A DNA stretch of 64,000 nucleotides from JAMLIN01 sp964509685 (GTDB lineage Bacteria; Pseudomonadota; Gammaproteobacteria; Burkholderiales; Burkholderiaceae_E): positions 17,144-81,143 of the forward strand of contig CAZDYQ010000003.1 of the NCBI GenBank assembly GCA_964509685.1, written 5' to 3'. Numbering within the stretch: position 1 is the first letter of the stretch; every line of letters begins with the position of its first letter. The notes below the pieces were generated by a model that saw only the letters and a program-made list of their open reading frames with translations, did no database searches and was not told the DNA's origin. Made by a program: the position numbers and the translations under genes. Positions 45,043 to 54,988 of the stretch are shown piece after piece.

Positions 45043-46274
45043 GCGCGACACGCGCGATCGTCGTCGGCGGCGGCCCGGCCGGGCTGATGGCGGCCGAGCG
45101 CCTCGCGGCGGCCGGCCACCGCGTGGTCGTGTGCGACGCGATGGCCTCGGTGGGACGCAAGTTCCTGCTCGCCGGCCGGGGCGGGCTCAACCTCACCCAT
45201 GTCGAGCCGCGTCCCGGCTTCGATGCGCGCTACGGCGCCGCGGCCGGGCGCGTCTCCCGGTGGCTCGACGCCTTCGGGCCGGACGCGCTGCGCGCCTGGG
45301 TCGCGGAGCTCGGCATCGACACGTTCGTCGGCACGTCCGGCCGGGTGTTCCCCACCGAAATGAAGGCCGCTCCCCTGCTGCGGCGCTGGCTGCATCGGCT
45401 GCGCGAGGCGGGCGTCGAGTTCCGCTCCCGCCATCGCTGGACCGGCTGGACCGACGACGGCCTGCTGCGCTTCGAGACCCCGGCCGGCCAGGAGCGACTG
45501 CCGGCCGCCGTGGTCGTGCTCGCGCTGGGAGGTGCGAGCTGGCCGCGGCTCGGCAGCGACGGCGGCTGGGTGCCGCTGCTCGCCGCCCGCGGCGTCCGGG
45601 TCGCGCCGCTCGCACCCGCGAACTGCGGCTTCGACGCACGCTGGGGGGAGGGCTTTTCCGCGCGCTTCGCCGGCCATCCCCTGCGCACCGTCGCCATGAG
45701 CCCGGATGCCGCGGCCGATCCATCGGACCGTCGCTGGACGCGGGGCGAGGCGGTCGTCACGCGCACCGGCATCGAGGGCGGGCTGGTATATGCCCTGACG
45801 CCTGCCCTGCGCGAGGCGATCGCGGCGCGGGGCGAGGCCACCGTGCTGGTGGACCTGCTGCCCGATCGCGAGGAGGCGGCGATCGCCGAGCTGCTGGCGA
45901 GGCCCGCCGGCGGCAAGTCGCTCGCCAACCGGTTGCGTGCGCGGCTGCGCCTCGACGGCGTCAAGGCCGGGCTGTTGCGCGAGGGCGCCCAACCGGAGGA
46001 CCTGCGCGATCCCGTTCGACTCGCGGCACGCATCAAGGCGGTGCCGGTGGTGCTGACCGCGCCGCGTCCGATCGACGAGGCCATCAGCACCGCGGGCGGG
46101 GTCTCGCTGCAGGAGCTGGACGACCGGCTCATGCTGCGCAAGCTGCCCGGGGTGTTCTGCGCGGGCGAGATGCTCGACTGGGAAGCGCCCACCGGCGGTT
46201 ACCTGCTGACCGCCTGCTTCGCCTCCGGCCATGTCGCCGGGGTCGGGGCTGCGGCGCTTCTCGAAGCGCGGTAG
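45039..46274 (+). CDS. BaiN/HI0933-family flavoprotein
   Basis: 411 residues. FAD motif VGGGPAGLMAAERLAAAGHRV (in part), VGRKFLLAGRGGLNLTH typical of the HI0933/YhiN group, VVLALGGASWPRLGSDG, and the C-terminal GEMLDWEAPTGGYLLTACFASG. Probable NAD(P)/FAD-dependent oxidoreductase of unknown substrate. GTG start overlaps the TM2 stop, so co-translated. Confidence 0.9.
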   Translation: MSATRAIVVGGGPAGLMAAERLAAAGHRVVVCDAMASVGRKFLLAGRGGLNLTHVEPRPGFDARYGAAAGRVSRWLDAFGPDALRAWVAELGIDTFVGTSGRVFPTEMKAAPLLRRWLHRLREAGVEFRSRHRWTGWTDDGLLRFETPAGQERLPAAVVVLALGGASWPRLGSDGGWVPLLAARGVRVAPLAPANCGFDARWGEGFSARFAGHPLRTVAMSPDAAADPSDRRWTRGEAVVTRTGIEGGLVYALTPALREAIAARGEATVLVDLLPDREEAAIAELLARPAGGKSLANRLRARLRLDGVKAGLLREGAQPEDLRDPVRLAARIKAVPVVLTAPRPIDEAISTAGGVSLQELDDRLMLRKLPGVFCAGEMLDWEAPTGGYLLTACFASGHVAGVGAAALLEAR

Positions 46275-46320
46275 CATCGAAGGTCTGCCTCCATCCCCCG
46301 ATACCAACCGAGGAACAGTC

Positions 46321-47763
46321 ATGACCGATCACCTCAAGTTCTATATCGACGGCCAGTGGGTCGAGCCCCATGGCAAGGGGACGCTCGACGTCATCAATCC
46401 GGCCACCGAAGAGCCGATCGGGAAGATCGCCCTGGGCGACGCCACCGACGTGGACCGCGCTGTCGCAGCCGCCCGCAAGGCGTTCGAGACGTTTTCGCGC
46501 ACGAGCCGCGAGGACCGCCTCGCGCTGCTCGAGCGGGTGCTCGCCGTCTACAAGGAACGCACCGCCGAACTCGCCGCCGCGCTCACGCAGGAAATGGGCG
46601 CCCCGGTCAAGCTCGCCAACGCCGCCCAGGTGCCCTCGGGCATCGGTCACTTCATGGCCACCATCCGCGCGCTGAAGGAATTCGAGTTCGAGCACGACAT
46701 CGGCACCACCCGGGTCGTGCGCGAGCCGATCGGCGTGGTCGGCATGATCACCCCCTGGAACTGGCCGCTCAACCAGATCACCTGCAAGGTCGCGCCCGCG
46801 CTCGCCGCCGGCTGCACCATGGTGCTCAAGCCGTCGGAGATCGCCCCGATCAACGCGGTCATCTTCGCGCAGATCCTGCATGACGCCGGCGTGCCCGCCG
46901 GGGTGTTCAACCTCGTGAACGGGGACGGCCCGACGGTCGGCGCCGCCATGAGCGCGCATCCCGACATCGACATGATGTCGTTCACCGGCTCGACCCGCGC
47001 CGGCATCGAGGTGGCGCGCGCCGCCGCCCCGACGGTCAAGCGCGTCGCGCAGGAGCTCGGCGGCAAGTCGGCCAACATCGTGCTCGACGACGCCGACTTC
47101 GAGAAGGTCGTCGGCCGCGAGATGTTCAACATGTGCCGCAACTCCGGCCAGTCGTGCAATGCCGGCAGCCGCCTGCTCGTGCCCGCCGCGCGCATGGACG
47201 AGGCCGCCGCCATCGCCGCGGCCGCCGCCGAGAAGGTCAAGGTGGGCGATCCGACCAACGAGGAAACCGCCATGGGCCCGGTGGCGTCCAAGGCGCAGTT
47301 CGACAAGATCCAGGCGCTCATCCAGAAGGGCATCGACGAGGGCGCGAAGCTCGTCGCCGGCGGCCTCGGCCGACCGGAGGGTCTCGACCGCGGCTGGTAC
47401 GTGCGCCCGACCGTCTTCTCGCATGCGACCAACGACATGACGATCGCGCGCGAGGAGATATTCGGCCCGGTGATCACCATCATCGGCTACAAGGACGAGG
47501 AGGACGCGATCCGCATCGCCAACGACACCGTCTATGGCCTGTCGGGCTATGTCTCCTCCGGCGACCTTGCGCGCGCCCAGGCGGTCGCCATGCGCCTGCG
47601 CACCGGCATGGTCCACCTGAACGGCGCCCCCGCCGACCCGAACGCGCCGTTCGGCGGCTACAAGCAATCGGGCAATGGTCGCGAGTGGGGCAAGTACGGC
47701 CTCGAGGACTATCTCGAGGTGAAGGCGATCATGGGCTTCACGCCCCGGCCGCCGAAGTCCTGA
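46321..47763 (+). CDS. NAD-dependent aldehyde dehydrogenase
   Basis: 480 residues. Catalytic Cys279 (NSGQSCNAGS), general-base Glu245 (QELGGKSAN), WNWPLNQITCKVAPALAAG (in part), FTGSTRAG and the C-terminal APFGGYKQSGNGREWG. A generic medium-chain/aromatic aldehyde oxidiser; substrate not predictable. Own start with a clear gap after the flavoprotein. Confidence 0.93.
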   Translation: MTDHLKFYIDGQWVEPHGKGTLDVINPATEEPIGKIALGDATDVDRAVAAARKAFETFSRTSREDRLALLERVLAVYKERTAELAAALTQEMGAPVKLANAAQVPSGIGHFMATIRALKEFEFEHDIGTTRVVREPIGVVGMITPWNWPLNQITCKVAPALAAGCTMVLKPSEIAPINAVIFAQILHDAGVPAGVFNLVNGDGPTVGAAMSAHPDIDMMSFTGSTRAGIEVARAAAPTVKRVAQELGGKSANIVLDDADFEKVVGREMFNMCRNSGQSCNAGSRLLVPAARMDEAAAIAAAAAEKVKVGDPTNEETAMGPVASKAQFDKIQALIQKGIDEGAKLVAGGLGRPEGLDRGWYVRPTVFSHATNDMTIAREEIFGPVITIIGYKDEEDAIRIANDTVYGLSGYVSSGDLARAQAVAMRLRTGMVHLNGAPADPNAPFGGYKQSGNGREWGKYGLEDYLEVKAIMGFTPRPPKS

Positions 47764-47964
47764 CGGTCGCGGGGCCGGCCGAAGCGCCGGCCTCAAGTAT
47801 GAGTGGTGCGCGCAAGCTGGCGCTTGCGCGTGGCCGGCCGGGCTTGCGCTCCTCGGCGCCCCGAGGCGCTGCGCATCGCGGGCGCAGTCGCCTTAGGGGG
47901 CACGGCGGAGCATGCGAGGCGCCGATGCAGCGACGCTCGCAGGCGCCTTCGCCGCGACAGGAGC

Positions 47965-50082
47965 TCAGCGCCCGAACAGCCCCCGCAGCTTATCGGTGGC
48001 GCGGCCCTTCAGGTCCTCCTTCGCGTCGTCCCGCTTGCGCTGCAGCTCGTCCACCTTCGGCGCGATCGATTCCTTCAGCTTGTCGGCCGCCCGCGACTCG
48101 ATCATCTCGCGCGCCGCGGCCGCCCAGTCGATCTGCCAGCCGGGCGAGGCGAGCGCGCCGGTGACGCGCACGGGGATCGTCACGCCGTGCAGCTCGTCGC
48201 GGTCGCGGCCGCCCTGGCCGGTGCTGGTCGCGACGAGCGAGGGGCGCGCAGTGTAGTCGATGGTGCCGGCCCCGATGTCGATCCGGCCCTCGCCGCCGAC
48301 GCGCAGCAGGGGCGACCTGAGGTCGAGGTCCTTGCTGCTGGCGACGCCGTCCCTGATGTCGAAGCTGATCGACATCGACGAGAAGTCGGTCTTCTTGGTG
48401 GCGTCCGATGCCGCCTGCTCGGACTGGCCGCGCCCGATCAGCTCGCGCGCCTGGCGGATCTTCTCGCCGAGGTCGATGCCGCGGACCGCGCCGTCCACCA
48501 GCGCGAGCGATGCCTTGCCGTCCACGGCCCGCTTCAGGGCGTCCACGGTCCTGCCGGCGCTGGCGAGCTGCAGCTGGAGCTTGCCGGTGCCCTCGATCAG
48601 CCGGTTGCCGGTGGCGGCCTCGAGCAGCGGGCCGACCGACACGTTGGCGAGCGAGGCATCGGCGCCCACCCGGTTGCCCTCGGCCTGGGCGGTGAGCTTC
48701 GCATCGAGGCTGCCGCCGTACAGGCTGGCCGTGAGCGGCGCGATCGCCAGTCGGCCGCCCTGGGCCTTGAGGGTGGCACGGACGTCGCTCGCCCGGATGC
48801 CGCGCGCCACGAGCTCGCCCACCGCGATCCTGCCGTCGAGGTCCAGCCCGGCGAGCGGCGAGAGGTCGATCTCGGCCTCGGGCGCGGCCGGCGCCGAAGC
48901 GCCCCCGGAGGCGGCAGGCCTGTCGGCCGGGGCCGCCGCGACCGGCGGCGCGATGCGGTCGAGGTCGAGCCTGTCGGCGCTGAGGTCGAAGGCGATCTTC
49001 GGCTTCTCGAAGCCGGTCACGTCGGTGCGCGCATCGATCGTGCTGCCCTCGACCGTGGTCTTCGTGACGAGCTCGATGCGCTCCTTGCCGACATCGGCCT
49101 TCAGGCTCGCCTCGATCGGCATGGAGAGCTTGCCGCCGGGCATGGCGGGATCGGCGATGTCGATCGAGCCGGCGAGCTTCGGCAGCTCGAACAGCATCGA
49201 CTCGAGGTTGCCGGCGAGGGGGCCGGCGAGCTTCGCGTCCACCGTGCGGCTCGCCTCCACCACCCGGGCCACCAGTTCGACCGTGTCCGCCGAAAGCGAG
49301 TCTGTGCTCACTGCCAGGCCATCGGTCTTCAGGGTGGCATCCAGCTGCTGGCCGGGGCCGGGTTCGGCCTGGGCGGCTACCGTCGCCGCGAGGCCGGTCG
49401 CCGTGAACGAGCCCGCCGGGAGGTCCAGCTGGAGGTCGCCGTTGGCCGTCACCTTCGCTTCGCCGGGGGGCTGGTCGCTGCGCACGACGAAGGCGAGCTT
49501 CACGGGTGTCGTGCCGCGCGAGGCGATCGCGCCGGTAACCAGTTCGAGGTCATGGATGCCGACCGTGCGGCCCGCGGCCTCGTCCACGTAGCGCAGCTCG
49601 GCGCCGAGGATCTCGATGCCGCCGATGTCGAGGTCGGTCGGGCCGATCCCCATGCCCCCTTCCGCCGGCTTGTCCGCGGGCGCCGGCTCGCCCTTGCCGA
49701 GCAGGTCGTCGATGCTGAGGGTGCCGTCGGCGCGGCGCACGACGGTGGCGGTGAGCTTCTCGACGCGCACCTTGTCGGCCACCACGGCGCCGCGCAGCAG
49801 CGGCAGCAGCTCGACCGAGACCCGGGCCGCGCCGACGCTCGCCACCGGGTCGGTCGAGTTGCGCTCGGACAGCCGTGTCGCCGGCAGCGAGATCGCGATG
49901 CGCGGGAAAAGGGTGAGGAAGAGATCGCCGTCGATCGTCAGGGTTCGCTGGTACCGGTTCGCGACATACTCCTGGATGCGGGGCTTGAAGCGGTTCGCAT
50001 CGAAGCTGGCGACGAAGACGACCACGGCCGCCACCAGCAGGGCGAGCAGCACGACGAGCGCTATCAGGATCTTCCTTGCCAC
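47965..50082 (-). CDS. AsmA-family outer-membrane biogenesis protein
   Basis: 705 residues. N-terminal membrane anchor (KILIALVVLLALLVAAVVVFVA), then a long repetitive beta-rich region of the AsmA/bridge-like lipid-transfer type (RIAISLPATRLSERN; LDKFRDVVRADG-like segments) and a C-terminal coiled/charged tail (KESIAPKVDELQRKRDDAKEDLK, in part). Acts in the periplasm in phospholipid transport or envelope integrity. Isolated gene; convergent neighbour is the aldehyde dehydrogenase. Confidence 0.87.
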   Translation of the reverse strand: MARKILIALVVLLALLVAAVVVFVASFDANRFKPRIQEYVANRYQRTLTIDGDLFLTLFPRIAISLPATRLSERNSTDPVASVGAARVSVELLPLLRGAVVADKVRVEKLTATVVRRADGTLSIDDLLGKGEPAPADKPAEGGMGIGPTDLDIGGIEILGAELRYVDEAAGRTVGIHDLELVTGAIASRGTTPVKLAFVVRSDQPPGEAKVTANGDLQLDLPAGSFTATGLAATVAAQAEPGPGQQLDATLKTDGLAVSTDSLSADTVELVARVVEASRTVDAKLAGPLAGNLESMLFELPKLAGSIDIADPAMPGGKLSMPIEASLKADVGKERIELVTKTTVEGSTIDARTDVTGFEKPKIAFDLSADRLDLDRIAPPVAAAPADRPAASGGASAPAAPEAEIDLSPLAGLDLDGRIAVGELVARGIRASDVRATLKAQGGRLAIAPLTASLYGGSLDAKLTAQAEGNRVGADASLANVSVGPLLEAATGNRLIEGTGKLQLQLASAGRTVDALKRAVDGKASLALVDGAVRGIDLGEKIRQARELIGRGQSEQAASDATKKTDFSSMSISFDIRDGVASSKDLDLRSPLLRVGGEGRIDIGAGTIDYTARPSLVATSTGQGGRDRDELHGVTIPVRVTGALASPGWQIDWAAAAREMIESRAADKLKESIAPKVDELQRKRDDAKEDLKGRATDKLRGLFGR

Positions 50083-50237
50083 GAACTCGACTCCTTTCGA
50101 TGCTTCGGGGTTTCCTTTACGGAATCTATCAATCCCGGATGCCCGCAGCGACAGTATGAGCGCTCTGCGTGCCCGCGGATCTATGGCAAGCTCGCCGTCA
50201 CCTGGCGGCCGTCCGCGAGAGGTTCGACGATCCCTTC

Positions 50238-52118
50238 ATGAAACTCCAGTTCGACCTGACAGACCTGCGCCTGATGGTCATGCTCGCCGAGAGCGGGAGC
50301 CTCGCGCGCGGCGCCGAGTCGGTCAGCCTGTCCCCCGCGGCGGCCAGCACCCGGCTCAAGCAGCTCGAGGCGCGCACCGGCATCGCGTTGTTGCAGCGCG
50401 GCAAGCCGCGGCTCTCCATGACCCCCGCGGGCCTCGCCTTCGTCCAGCACGCCCGGCTCGTGCTCGACACCATCGCCAGCCTCGAGCTCGCGATGCGGGA
50501 GATGGCGGCCGGCGCGGGCGGGCATGTGCGGATCTTCGCGGAGACCTCCACGGTGGGGGAGCACCTGCCGCTGGTCCTGCATCGCTACCTGCTGAGCTAT
50601 CCGGACGTCACGATCGACCTTCGGGAGAAGCTGAGCCGCGACATCGTGCGGGCGGTGGCCATGGGCGAGATCGACATCGGGATCGCGTCGGGGCCGATCA
50701 GGACGGAGGGCGTCGAGGCGATCCCGTACCGGCGCGAGCAGCTCGTGCTGGTCGTCCCGGCGGGGCACCAGCTCGCGCACGAGGGGACGGTGGAGTTCGC
50801 GCAGGCGCTGGACCACGGGCATGTCGGCCTGTACGAGAAGAACACGCTCCACGCCTTCCTGCGGCGTACCTGCGAGAGCCTGAACCGCCGGCTGCAGTTC
50901 CGGGTCCAGGCCGAGAGCTTCGAGACGGCCTGCCGCATGATCGAGGCGGGCATCGGGGTCGGCGTGCTGCCGCATTCCACCGCCCGCCGGCATGCGCGCA
51001 CGATGGCGCTGGAGATCGTCCCGCTGAAGGACGACTGGTCGCTGCGCGACCTCTACATCTGCGCGAGGCATATGGCGTCGCTGCCGGCCTGCGTGCGGAA
51101 CCTGGTGGACATGCTTCGCGAGGACGGACAGGGCGAGTTCGGGTACCGCTCGCTGCGCGACCCGGACGCGGCGGGAGCACGCCGGCGCGCGGGCGCGCCC
51201 ATGCACCTCGACCTCGCGGACCTCCGGCTCTTCCTCAGCGTGTCCGAGGCGGACAGCCTCACCGGCGGCGCGGAGTCGCTCGGGCTTTCCCTGCCGGCCG
51301 TCAGCACCCGGATCAAGAACCTCGAGGAGACGGTGGGCAACAAGCTGCTCTACCGCGCGAGCCAGGGGGTCACGCTCACCCCGCCGGGCCACGAGCTCGC
51401 GCGCTACGCCCGCGACATCATGCGGCAGATCGAGCACCTGAACGGCGCGCTCCAGGCGTATGCGCGGGGCGTGGTCGGGCATCTCCGGATCTATGCCAAC
51501 ACGACGGCGGTGGGCGAGTACCTCCCGCCGGTGCTGAAGAAGTTCCTGCTCGAGCATCCGGACGTGAACGTCGATCTCCAGGAGTGCCTGGCCCTGGAGA
51601 CCATACGGGCCGTGAGCGCGGGAATCGCCGACATCGGGATCGTCGCCAAGTCCTGCCGGCCCGACGGCCTGTCGGTGATTCCCTACCGGCGCGACCGCCT
51701 GGTCCTGGTTGCGCCCAGGCATCACGAGCTCGCCGGCGAGACGGCGATCGATTTCGAGCGCAGCCTGCGCTATCCGCAGATCGGGCTGCACGAGTCCAGC
51801 GCGATGAGCGCGTTCCTGGCGCAGGTGAGCGATTCGCAGCTCGAGGCCCTGAAGCTGCGCATCCAGGTCGGCAGCTTCGAGGCGGCCTGCCGGATGATCG
51901 AGTCGGGCGTCGGCGTGGGGGTGATGCCGGAGCCCGTCGCCCGCCGCTACGCCGCGCACATGGCCATCTCCATCGTCTGGCTCAACGACCGGTGGGCGCT
52001 GCGCACCCACCAGATCCTCTTCCGGAGCCTCGATTCGCTGCCGCCCTTCGCGCGGGACCTGGTCGACGACCTCATGACGGATGCGGAAACGGCGGCCCCC
52101 TTCATGGCGGCCGGCTGA
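50238..52118 (+). CDS. Tandem LysR regulator: two complete LysR proteins fused in one ORF
   Basis: 626 residues. Residues ~1-300: a LysR winged-helix N-terminus (LRLMVMLAESGSLARGAESVSLSPAAASTRLKQLE, in part) with a full effector domain. After a short Arg/Ala-rich linker, Met322 starts a second complete LysR unit (LRLFLSVSEADSLTGGAESLGLSLPAVSTRIKNLE). No stop or frame change intervenes, and no good ribosome-binding site precedes Met322. The two halves are clearly similar to each other, which suggests a tandem duplication and fusion. Start chosen at ATG 50238; a GTG at 50169 is possible. Likely controls the adjacent zinc dehydrogenase genes. Confidence 0.88.
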   Translation: MKLQFDLTDLRLMVMLAESGSLARGAESVSLSPAAASTRLKQLEARTGIALLQRGKPRLSMTPAGLAFVQHARLVLDTIASLELAMREMAAGAGGHVRIFAETSTVGEHLPLVLHRYLLSYPDVTIDLREKLSRDIVRAVAMGEIDIGIASGPIRTEGVEAIPYRREQLVLVVPAGHQLAHEGTVEFAQALDHGHVGLYEKNTLHAFLRRTCESLNRRLQFRVQAESFETACRMIEAGIGVGVLPHSTARRHARTMALEIVPLKDDWSLRDLYICARHMASLPACVRNLVDMLREDGQGEFGYRSLRDPDAAGARRRAGAPMHLDLADLRLFLSVSEADSLTGGAESLGLSLPAVSTRIKNLEETVGNKLLYRASQGVTLTPPGHELARYARDIMRQIEHLNGALQAYARGVVGHLRIYANTTAVGEYLPPVLKKFLLEHPDVNVDLQECLALETIRAVSAGIADIGIVAKSCRPDGLSVIPYRRDRLVLVAPRHHELAGETAIDFERSLRYPQIGLHESSAMSAFLAQVSDSQLEALKLRIQVGSFEAACRMIESGVGVGVMPEPVARRYAAHMAISIVWLNDRWALRTHQILFRSLDSLPPFARDLVDDLMTDAETAAPFMAAG

Positions 52119-52180
52119 CGGGGCAGTTCGGATATTCTTGTGGCCTGCCCGTCCAGAACGAGAGAGAGGAGACACCGCAG

Positions 52181-53230
52181 ATGATCAGCTACGACGTGAC
52201 CGAGTGGGGCAAGCCGCTGCAGAAGGCGATCCGCGAGACCCCCGTCCCGCAGGGCACCGAGGTGCTCGTCAAGGTCAAGTACTGCGGCGTCTGCCACAGC
52301 GACGTCCATATCCGGGACGGCTACTTCGACCTCGGCGGCGGCAAGAAGTTCTACATGGGCGAGCGCGGCATGGAGCTGCCGGTCACCATGGGCCACGAAC
52401 CCTACGGCACGGTGGTCGCGGCCGGCCCCGACGCCGGCGACGTGCCCATCGGCGAGGACCGGCTCGTGTTCCCCTGGGTCGGGTGCGGCGAGTGCGCGCG
52501 CTGCGCGGCCGAGCAGGACAACCACTGCATGGCGATGCGCTCGCTGGGCGTGCGGCTTCGCGGCGGCTACGCGGACCACATCCTCGTGCCGCATCCGAAA
52601 TACCTCGTCGATGCCTCGGGCATCGAGCCGAGCTTCGCGCCCATCCTCGCCTGCTCGGGGGTGACCACCTACAGCGCGATCAACAAGCTGATGCCCTGCG
52701 ACCCGGACGACTGGATCGCCGTTTTCGGCGCCGGCGGCCTCGGCCTGATGGCGGTGGCGATGCTGCGCGCGAAGGGGCATCGGAACATCGCCGTGGGCGA
52801 CATCGATCCGGGCAAGTTCGAGGCCGCCCGCAAGGCTGGTGCGACCCACACGTTCGATACCCGCGAGCCGGACGCCGCGGCGAAGCTCGCCGCGCTGCCG
52901 GGCGGCCTGTGGGGCGCCGTCGACCTCGTGGGGGCCTCGACCACCGCCAGCATCGGCTTCAACGCCCTGCGCAAGGGCGGGCGCTATGTCGTGGTGGGCC
53001 TGTTCGGCGGCGAGCTGCCGCTCGCCACCGTCACCCTCGCGCAGCGCGCCGTCACCGTCCAGGGCTCGTACGTCGGCTCGCTGCAGGAACTGAAGGAGGT
53101 GGTCGAGCTCGCCCGCTCGGGCAAGCTCGAGCCGATCCCCGTGTCCACCTGCGCGCTCGACGAGGTCTCGGACGTGCTCGACCGCCTGAAGGCGGGCACC
53201 GTCACCGGGCGCGTCGTCGCCAAGGTCTGA
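52181..53230 (+). CDS. Zinc-dependent alcohol dehydrogenase
   Basis: 349 residues, medium-chain dehydrogenase. Catalytic zinc ligands Cys38 and His72/Glu73 (GHEPYG), third Cys in ACSGVTTYSA; structural zinc Cys102, 105, 108 and 116; cofactor motif GAGGLG. All key residues are present. Start ATG at 52181 follows GAGAGGAGA. It lies 62 nt after the fused LysR and 25 nt before the DUF1330 gene. Confidence 0.92.
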   Translation: MISYDVTEWGKPLQKAIRETPVPQGTEVLVKVKYCGVCHSDVHIRDGYFDLGGGKKFYMGERGMELPVTMGHEPYGTVVAAGPDAGDVPIGEDRLVFPWVGCGECARCAAEQDNHCMAMRSLGVRLRGGYADHILVPHPKYLVDASGIEPSFAPILACSGVTTYSAINKLMPCDPDDWIAVFGAGGLGLMAVAMLRAKGHRNIAVGDIDPGKFEAARKAGATHTFDTREPDAAAKLAALPGGLWGAVDLVGASTTASIGFNALRKGGRYVVVGLFGGELPLATVTLAQRAVTVQGSYVGSLQELKEVVELARSGKLEPIPVSTCALDEVSDVLDRLKAGTVTGRVVAKV

Positions 53231-53255
53231 TCCCGGTCGCTGCGGAGGAACCCAC

Positions 53256-53564
53256 ATGGCCGCCACCCCCAAGGGCTACATCTACGTCGAGATCGAGGTC
53301 ACCGACCCGGAGGGCTACCGGCGCGAGTACATGTCGCGCTCCGGCCCGGCGGTGGCCGCCTACGGGGGCCGCTTCCTCGTGCGCGGGGGCGATGCCGAGG
53401 TGCTCGACGGGCCGCAGGACGGCCGGCGCCGCGTCATGCTCGAGTTCGACAGCTACGAGCGCGCGCTGGAGTTCGCGCGCTCGGACGTTTACGCCGAGGC
53501 GAAGGAGCACCGCGACCGCTACGCCAGGGTCGCGCGCTTCGTGGTGCTGCGCGGCAGCGAGTAG
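53256..53564 (+). CDS. DUF1330 family protein
   Basis: 102 residues, ABM-like ferredoxin fold of the DUF1330 group: GYIYVEIEVTDPEGYREYM-like start (EVTDPEGYRREYM), AVAAYGGRFLVRGG, VMLEFDSYERALEF. Usually near oxidoreductases; function unknown. Same operon direction as the zinc dehydrogenase. Confidence 0.87.
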   Translation: MAATPKGYIYVEIEVTDPEGYRREYMSRSGPAVAAYGGRFLVRGGDAEVLDGPQDGRRRVMLEFDSYERALEFARSDVYAEAKEHRDRYARVARFVVLRGSE

Positions 53565-53576
53565 CGCGGCCGGCGT

Positions 53577-54065
53577 TCAGCCCCGGCGCGCGGCCTCGAT
53601 CGCGGCGACGTCGATCTTCTTCATCGTCATCATCGCCTCGAAGGCGCGCCGGGCGACGCCCGGGTCCGGATCGGTGATCGACTCCCAGAGGACGGCCGGG
53701 GTGATCTGCCACGAGATCCCCCACCGGTCCTTGCACCAGCCGCACTCGCTTTCCTGGCCGCCGTTGCCGACGATCGCGTTCCAGTAGCGGTCCGTCTCTT
53801 CCTGGTCGGCGGTGAGCACCTGGAAGGAAAAGGCCTCGCTGTGCCGGAACGGCGCCGGGCCGCCGTTGAGTCCGATGCAGGGAATGCCCAGCACGGTGAA
53901 GTGGATCGTCAGTACGTCGCCCTTCTTGCCGGACGGGTAGTCGCTCGGGGCGCGAAAGACCTCGCCCACGGACGAGTCGGGGAAGGTCGCGGCATAGAAG
54001 CGGGCCGCTTCCTCCGCGTCGCGGTCGTACCAGAGGCAGACGGTATTGGGGGCGGGACGGGCCAT
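53577..54065 (-). CDS. VOC-fold (PhnB-like) protein
   Basis: 162 residues of the PhnB/3-demethylubiquinone-methyltransferase-like VOC group: NTVCLWYDRDAEEAARFYAATF, IPCIGLNGGPAPF, and the typical RYWNAIV...GWCKDRWGISWQI. Usually of unknown role, dimer with two barrels. ATG at 54065. It follows atpG by 14 nt, same strand, but is not part of the ATPase. Confidence 0.85.
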   Translation of the reverse strand: MARPAPNTVCLWYDRDAEEAARFYAATFPDSSVGEVFRAPSDYPSGKKGDVLTIHFTVLGIPCIGLNGGPAPFRHSEAFSFQVLTADQEETDRYWNAIVGNGGQESECGWCKDRWGISWQITPAVLWESITDPDPGVARRAFEAMMTMKKIDVAAIEAARRG

Positions 54066-54079
54066 GGGGCGTCTCCTGG

Positions 54080-54988
54080 TCAGGGATCCCGCCGATGGTC
54101 GCGCTCTTCCCTGGTCAGTGTCTCGAAACCCGCGACGATGTCGAGGAGTTCCTCGGTGATCGCCTGCTGGCGCCCCTGGTGGTAGTCGAAGGACAGCCGC
54201 GAGAGGTGGTTCTGGATGTTGCGCTCGGCGGTGTGCATGGAGGCGAGGCGGCTCGCATTCTCGCTCGCGAGGGATTCCGCGAACGCCCGGTACAGCATGA
54301 CGAACAGGTACTGCCGCACCAGCGCCGAGTAGAGGCGCCGCCAGTCCATGGTGAACATGGGCACGGAGCGGGACACCCAGGCCCTGCGGGCGAGGCCCTC
54401 CAGCCAGTCGCGGTCGAGCGGGAGCAGCTGCTGGCGCTCCGGCGCCGATGCCATCGGGCCGCTCGGCCGGTGATGGATGAGGAGCAGGCGGTCCACCCCG
54501 TGGCGGAATCGCAGCCGCTCGATCTCGAGCAGGAGCTTGCCGACCGCGGACGTGATGCCCGCCACCGTGCCCGGCATGCGAAAGGGTTCGCCGACCTCGT
54601 AGCCGGCGTCCTCCAGCCGGCCCGCGACCCGCGCCCCGACGACGAGGACGGTCCGGTCTTCCCGCGCGACGGGCAGGGCGTCGAGCTGCGCCAGCGCGAA
54701 GCTGGCCACCTGCTCGTTGAACGAGCCGCACATGCCCTGGTCGGAACCGAACACGACGACGCCCCAGCGGTCGCCCGCCGGGTTCTGCGCCGCCAGGGCC
54801 TCGGGCCGGTTGTGCAGCAGCACCTGCAGGCCGGCCTCGATCGTGCGCTGGTACTCGGCGAGCGACTCCACCGCCGTCTCGTACTGGCGCACGCTCGCCG
54901 CGGACAGCGCCTTCATCACGCGAACCACGCCATGGAGGTCCTCCGCGGTCTCGATGCGGCGACGCATCGACTCCAGCGCGAGCGTCAT
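54080..54988 (-). CDS. atpG: N-ATPase gamma subunit
   Basis: 302 residues. N-terminal coiled coil (MRRRIETAEDLHGVVRVMKALSAASVRQYE, in part) and C-terminal SRLASMHTAERNIQNHLSRL, the standard gamma ends. Rotary shaft of the ATPase. Start ATG 54988 overlaps atpA stop by 4 nt; last gene of the atpDCQRBEFAG operon. Confidence 0.92.
   Translation of the reverse strand: MTLALESMRRRIETAEDLHGVVRVMKALSAASVRQYETAVESLAEYQRTIEAGLQVLLHNRPEALAAQNPAGDRWGVVVFGSDQGMCGSFNEQVASFALAQLDALPVAREDRTVLVVGARVAGRLEDAGYEVGEPFRMPGTVAGITSAVGKLLLEIERLRFRHGVDRLLLIHHRPSGPMASAPERQQLLPLDRDWLEGLARRAWVSRSVPMFTMDWRRLYSALVRQYLFVMLYRAFAESLASENASRLASMHTAERNIQNHLSRLSFDYHQGRQQAITEELLDIVAGFETLTREERDHRRDP

Noticed and set aside
48200..49600. 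443-residue plus-strand frame in the AsmA region
   Set aside because: Ser/Pro/Ala-rich antisense frame of the AsmA gene, which has a clear membrane anchor and family pattern.
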